Of a DNA stretch of 9,148 nucleotides, positions 6,123-9,148 are shown one piece after another (position 1 is the first letter of the stretch; each line of letters opens with the position of its first letter). This stretch comes from Paracoccaceae bacterium (GTDB lineage: Bacteria > Pseudomonadota > Alphaproteobacteria > Rhodobacterales > Rhodobacteraceae): the NCBI GenBank assembly GCA_016764835.1, contig JAESRD010000208.1, forward strand, positions 1-9,148, in the 5' to 3' direction. The position numbers were made by a program, and so were the translations under genes. The notes beneath the pieces were generated by a model. That model was not told the DNA's origin. It was given only the letters and a program-made list of their open reading frames with translations, and did not search any database.

Positions 6123-7166
6123 ATGAACGTCACCGACACAAGCCCGCTCAACACCCGCACCGCGCGACCGGTCATGCTCACCCGCATGGGTTTTGGTGGG
6201 GCGACTTTGGGCAATATGTACCGCAGGATCGAAGAACCCGATGCGCAGGCAGCGCTTGATGCAGCTTACGGCGCGGGCATCCGCTATTTTGACACAGCGC
6301 CGCAATACGGGTTGGGTCGGTCTGAGACCCGCTTTGCCGACGGGCTAGAACGGTTTGGCCGCAGCTCTGTAACGCTGTCAACCAAGGTCGGTCGGTTGCT
6401 GCTCGACTGCGCGCCAGATGAGGTAACGCCAAACGGCTTTGTCGATGTGCCGCAAAAACGCATTGTTTTTGACTATAGCTATGATGGTGTCATGCGCAGC
6501 TACGAGGCCAGCCGCGCCCGGCTGCGGGTTGAAAACGCTGACATTTTGCTGGTGCATGATGTCGATGCGCTGTCGCATGGCTCGCAAGAGGTCAGCGATG
6601 CAAAAATCCGTGAGCTGTTTGACCAAGGTGGCTACCGCGCGCTCGACGAGCTGCGCCGCAACGGCGATGTCGCTGCCATTGGTGCTGGGGTTAACACATG
6701 GCAAGCCTGCCAGGCCCTGCTCGAAGAGGCCGATTTTGACGGCTTTTTGCTGGCCGGACGCTATACGCTGCTGGAGCAAGATGCGCTCGATACGTTTCTG
6801 CCAATGTGCGAGGCGCGCGATGTCGGGATCATTCTTGGTGGGCCGTATAATTCGGGTATTTTGGCCACCGGGCCTGTGCCGGGGGCCAAGTATAATTATG
6901 CGCCAGCGCCGGAGCCGATCTTGGAGAAGACCGGCAAGATTGCTGAGGTCTGCCGCAGCTATAATGTGCCATTGGCGGCGGCGGCGTTGCAATTCGTGCT
7001 GGGGCATCCAGCCGTTAAAACGGTGATCCCCGGTGCGGCGAGTGCGGCTGAAGTGCAGGCAAATGTCGGGCTAATGGCCGTGCCTGTGCCTGTTGGGCTG
7101 TGGTCAGATCTGCGCAGCGCTGGGCTGGTGCGGGAAGAGGCGCCGCTGCCAGAGGCTGCCGGTTAA
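6123..7166 (+). CDS. Aldo/keto reductase, D-threo-aldose (L-fucose) / pyridoxal 4-dehydrogenase type
   Basis: The 347-residue product is an aldo/keto reductase. The NAD(P)-dependent catalytic tetrad is complete: Asp57 and Tyr62 in YFDTAPQYG, Lys88 in STKVGR and His145 in ILLVHDVD. The FDYSYDGVMRSYEASRARL block (116-134) is typical of the subgroup containing D-threo-aldose 1-dehydrogenase (L-fucose dehydrogenase) and pyridoxal 4-dehydrogenase. These oxidise a cyclic sugar or pyridoxal hemiacetal to a lactone. PYNSGILATG (241-250) and the VIPGAAS cofactor loop (301-307) are also family features. Length is normal. The open frame extends upstream over the BKACE gene, but the conserved part begins shortly after ATG 6123. 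The ribosome binding site is weak (TTGGA, about ten bases upstream), suggesting translation coupled to the BKACE gene. Substrate is uncertain; no lactonase is visible in the window. Confidence 0.85.
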   Translation: MNVTDTSPLNTRTARPVMLTRMGFGGATLGNMYRRIEEPDAQAALDAAYGAGIRYFDTAPQYGLGRSETRFADGLERFGRSSVTLSTKVGRLLLDCAPDEVTPNGFVDVPQKRIVFDYSYDGVMRSYEASRARLRVENADILLVHDVDALSHGSQEVSDAKIRELFDQGGYRALDELRRNGDVAAIGAGVNTWQACQALLEEADFDGFLLAGRYTLLEQDALDTFLPMCEARDVGIILGGPYNSGILATGPVPGAKYNYAPAPEPILEKTGKIAEVCRSYNVPLAAAALQFVLGHPAVKTVIPGAASAAEVQANVGLMAVPVPVGLWSDLRSAGLVREEAPLPEAAG

Positions 7167-7175
7167 AAAGCCATA

Positions 7176-7214
7176 TTGAACTCTCGCAAAACTAATTGTA
7201 TGCATAGGTATACC
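7176..7214 (+). promoter_or_regulatory. Possible internal promoter and operator before the 2-hydroxyacid dehydrogenase gene
   Basis: The 80-bp gap is distinctly AT-rich. TTGAAC (7176-7181) resembles a -35 hexamer and is followed after exactly 17 bp by TATGCA (7199-7204), a weak -10. The -10 lies inside TATGCATA (7199-7206), a perfect palindrome that abuts a second perfect palindrome, GGTATACC (7207-7214). A repressor bound there would cover the start of transcription. ATTGTATGCATA resembles GntR/FCD-type operators, but that family assignment is only a guess. Confidence 0.4.
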
Positions 7215-7246
7215 GCACAAGGCCAGCCGTCAGCATTGATAGGAAA

Positions 7247-8242
7247 ATGATGAAAGTTCACATTCTTGATGACTGGTTTGACACGCTGCGCACATTGCCG
7301 AGTTTTGCCCGGCTTGATGGCCATGAGGTCACGGTCTGGAATGATCATTGCGAAGATTTTAGCATTTTGGCCGAGCGGTTGCGCCCAGCCCAAGCGCTGG
7401 TGCTTTTTCGTGAGCGCACGCCTGTTGCTGCGCCGCTGTTACAGCACCTGCCAAATCTCAAGCTAATCTCGCAGCGCGGGGTTTATCCGCATGTTGATGT
7501 GGCGGCTTGCAGCGCCAGCAAGGTTTTGTTTTGCTCAAATATGCAGAGCGGTGGGCCATCGGTGGCGGCGGCTGAGCTGACCATTGCGCTGATGCTGGCC
7601 TCGGCCAGACAGCTGCCGCAACAGATGAAGTCGCTGCAAAGTGGCAACTGGCAAATCGGCGTTGGCCAGACATTACGCGGCCGGGTGCTGGGGCTTTATG
7701 GCTACGGCAAAATCGGCGGGCTGGTGGGGCAATATGCCAAGGCTTTCGGTATGAACGTCATTTGGTGGGGCTCTGAAGCGGGGCGGGCAAAAGCGGCGGC
7801 GGCGGGTGAAGACGTGGCCAGAAGCCGGGCGGCGTTCTTTGGCGAGGCCGATTTTGTCAGCTTGCATAACCGGCTGACGCCGCAGACGCGGGGGCTGATT
7901 ACGGTTGATGATCTGGGGCTGATGAAAACATCGGCCACCTTCATCAACACATCGCGCGCCGGGCTGGTGGCCAAGGGCGCGCTGGAGCAGGCATTGGCGG
8001 TTGGCAGGCCGGGGCGGCTGGCGCTTGATGTCTTTGACACAGAGCCGCTGACCGATGCCAATGATGCGCTGGTCAACCACCCAGCGGTGATCGCCACGCC
8101 GCATATTGGCTTTGTCACCGAAGACGAACTCGACATTCAATTTGGCGAAATCTACGACCAGATTAATGCTTATGCGGCGGGCAAGCCGATCAATATGATC
8201 AACCCCGATGTGCACCCGCTGGGCCATTGGGGCCGTCCCTGA
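7247..8242 (+). CDS. D-isomer-specific 2-hydroxyacid dehydrogenase
   Basis: The 331-residue product belongs to the NAD(P)-dependent D-2-hydroxyacid dehydrogenases (phosphoglycerate, glyoxylate/hydroxypyruvate and related reductases), which interconvert 2-hydroxy and 2-keto acids. Features in order are: catalytic domain with ISQRGVYPHVDVAAC (74-88), AAAELTIALMLASAR (107-121), a Rossmann nucleotide motif LGLYGYGKIG (148-157), and the catalytic triad Arg237 (NTSRAGL), Glu266 (DVFDTEP) and His286 (TPHIGF). The second Rossmann strand ends VIWWGSEAGR, with Gly-Ser where NAD-preferring enzymes usually have Asp, so NADP use is possible. Two consecutive ATGs occur at 7247 and 7250. AGGA at 7241-7244 gives a more usual spacing for the second, so the protein may be 330 residues. 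The exporter gene starts 11 bases after the stop. The exact substrate is unknown. Confidence 0.88.
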   Translation: MMKVHILDDWFDTLRTLPSFARLDGHEVTVWNDHCEDFSILAERLRPAQALVLFRERTPVAAPLLQHLPNLKLISQRGVYPHVDVAACSASKVLFCSNMQSGGPSVAAAELTIALMLASARQLPQQMKSLQSGNWQIGVGQTLRGRVLGLYGYGKIGGLVGQYAKAFGMNVIWWGSEAGRAKAAAAGEDVARSRAAFFGEADFVSLHNRLTPQTRGLITVDDLGLMKTSATFINTSRAGLVAKGALEQALAVGRPGRLALDVFDTEPLTDANDALVNHPAVIATPHIGFVTEDELDIQFGEIYDQINAYAAGKPINMINPDVHPLGHWGRP

Positions 8243-8253
8243 AAGGAAATCAC

Positions 8254-9018
8254 TTGGCCTATCTGATGGAGCTGGTCTTTGCCGGAATGACCCCGAGCGT
8301 CGCTTTTGGCTTGCTGGCATCTAGCTTTGCCGGCTCTTTCATCGCCGTGGCTTTGGGCACGGGGGGCGGGGTATTGGTGCTGTCGGTCATGGCCAGCTTG
8401 CTGCCTGCGGCGGCGCTTATTCCGGTGCATGGCGTAATTCAACTCGGGTCAAATGCGACGCGGGCCAGTCTGTTGGCCAGTCATATCAGCTGGAAACCTG
8501 TGGCGGCTTTTGCCGGTGGCTCGCTGGTCGGGGTGGCGCTTGGCGGCGCGGTGGTGGTTGATCTGCCCGCATGGGCGATCCAGATCAGCATTGGTCTATT
8601 CGTCATCTGGTCTATCCTGTCCAAGCCGCCAAAATGGCTGTCGCGCAACCCAATGATCATTGGCGGTTTTGCCAGCTTTCTGACCATGTTCTTTGGCGCC
8701 ACTGGCATATTTGTGGCCAACTTTACCAAGTCGCTGGCGCTGGGGCGGCAAGCCCATGTTGCCACTCATGCGGTGCTGATGACCTTGCAGCACAGCCTCA
8801 AAATCGTGACCTTCGCGGTATTAGGCTTTAGCTTTGTCCCTTGGTTGCCGTTTATTATGGCGATGATATTGGCCGGGCTTTTGGGCACTTTGGTTGGCCG
8901 TCATGTGCTGATCCGCATGGATGAGAAAATGTTCAAGCGGGCGCTGAACTTTGTGCTGGGGCTGATCGCGCTCCGGCTGATCTGGAAAGGCATGTCGCAC
9001 CTGCTTGGCCAAGGATAA
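8254..9018 (+). CDS. TauE/SafE-family membrane exporter, TTG start
   Basis: The 254-residue polytopic membrane protein has about seven or eight hydrophobic segments and a two-fold internal repeat. Half one contains GTGGGVLVLSVMASLL (35-50) then PVHGVIQLGSNATR (57-70). Half two contains FFGATGIFVANFTKSLALGR (136-155) then ATHAVLMTLQHSLKI (160-174). This is the TauE/SafE (DUF81) pattern, a family linked to efflux of sulfite, sulfoacetate and other organic anions. The start is set by AAAGGA (8242-8247), which overlaps the TGA stop of the preceding dehydrogenase and lies six bases before TTG 8254. The first ATG (8266) is too far from this site, and a longer reading from TTG 8227 would overlap the dehydrogenase. 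The arrangement implies translational coupling. It probably exports a product, or imports a substrate, of the catabolic cluster; sulfite is only one possibility. Confidence 0.85.
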   Translation: MAYLMELVFAGMTPSVAFGLLASSFAGSFIAVALGTGGGVLVLSVMASLLPAAALIPVHGVIQLGSNATRASLLASHISWKPVAAFAGGSLVGVALGGAVVVDLPAWAIQISIGLFVIWSILSKPPKWLSRNPMIIGGFASFLTMFFGATGIFVANFTKSLALGRQAHVATHAVLMTLQHSLKIVTFAVLGFSFVPWLPFIMAMILAGLLGTLVGRHVLIRMDEKMFKRALNFVLGLIALRLIWKGMSHLLGQG

Positions 9019-9127
9019 GTCGGAACCGCATTGCAAAGCTGGGGTTTTGAGCTAGCTTACTCAAATAGAGCCACAAGCCTGATTAGTTTAACTTTCCGGC
9101 CAATTTTATAAAAGGTATTTGCCCTCA
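9019..9127. other. Intergenic region after the exporter gene
   Basis: No convincing intrinsic terminator follows the exporter gene; AAGCT/AGCTT around position 9037-9058 is the only inverted repeat noticed and it lacks a T-run. The AT-rich part at about 9100-9120 contains TTTTATAAAA and may hold a promoter for a downstream gene. Confidence 0.3.
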
Positions 9128-9148
9128 ATGAAGAGCGACATAAACAGC
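9128..9148 (+). CDS. Possible start of a further gene, cut by the window end
   Basis: ATG 9128 opens a frame reading MKSDINS to the window edge. AAAGG at 9111-9115 lies 12 bases upstream, slightly far for a ribosome binding site. Seven codons do not allow identification. If real, the gene is on the same strand as the catabolic cluster and may belong to it. Confidence 0.25.

Noticed and set aside
1..9148. Mobile element, CRISPR, prophage or defence system
   Set aside because: No transposase, integrase, direct-repeat array, phage or nuclease-like protein was seen. All sizeable coding regions are accounted for by transport, regulation or metabolism.

Overview
The window looks like chromosomal DNA of an alphaproteobacterium, most likely a marine Rhodobacterales (Roseobacter/Rhodobacteraceae) species. 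The reasons are moderately GC-rich coding sequence, a DctD-DctPQM arrangement, and DctP, DctQ and DctM proteins that read like the rhodobacterial versions. All genes supported here lie on the + strand.

Positions 1-4362 hold a C4-dicarboxylate transport module. It starts with the 3' end of a DctD-like sigma-54 response regulator (1-468). A long leader of about 485 bp follows, with several inverted repeats and a tandem palindromic repeat just before the next gene. Then come dctP (954-1967), dctQ (2096-2848) and dctM (2852-4306), encoding a complete TRAP transporter: periplasmic binding protein, small permease and large permease. A strong terminator-like hairpin lies between dctP and dctQ, and a second strong terminator follows dctM. 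DctD probably controls the transporter, but no canonical -24/-12 promoter could be found in the leader.

Positions 4363-5266 are sparse. They contain one small two-helix membrane protein of the DUF6404 type (4623-4973), flanked by about 260 and 290 bp without a gene.

Positions 5267-9018 hold a second, apparently catabolic cluster in tight head-to-tail order. It encodes a beta-keto acid cleavage enzyme (BKACE/DUF849), an aldo/keto reductase of the D-threo-aldose (L-fucose)/pyridoxal 4-dehydrogenase type, a D-isomer-specific 2-hydroxyacid dehydrogenase, and a TauE/SafE-family membrane exporter. This combination suggests oxidation of an aldose- or aldehyde-like compound, interconversion of a hydroxy acid and keto acid, CoA-dependent cleavage of a beta-keto acid, and export of an anion. 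The substrate cannot be told from sequence, and this is the best candidate for an undescribed pathway. Two abutting 8-bp palindromes at 7199-7214, with promoter-like hexamers, suggest that the last two genes can be controlled separately.

The final 130 bp are intergenic and may contain the first codons of a further gene at 9128. No RNA genes, insertion sequences, CRISPR arrays or prophage features were seen.
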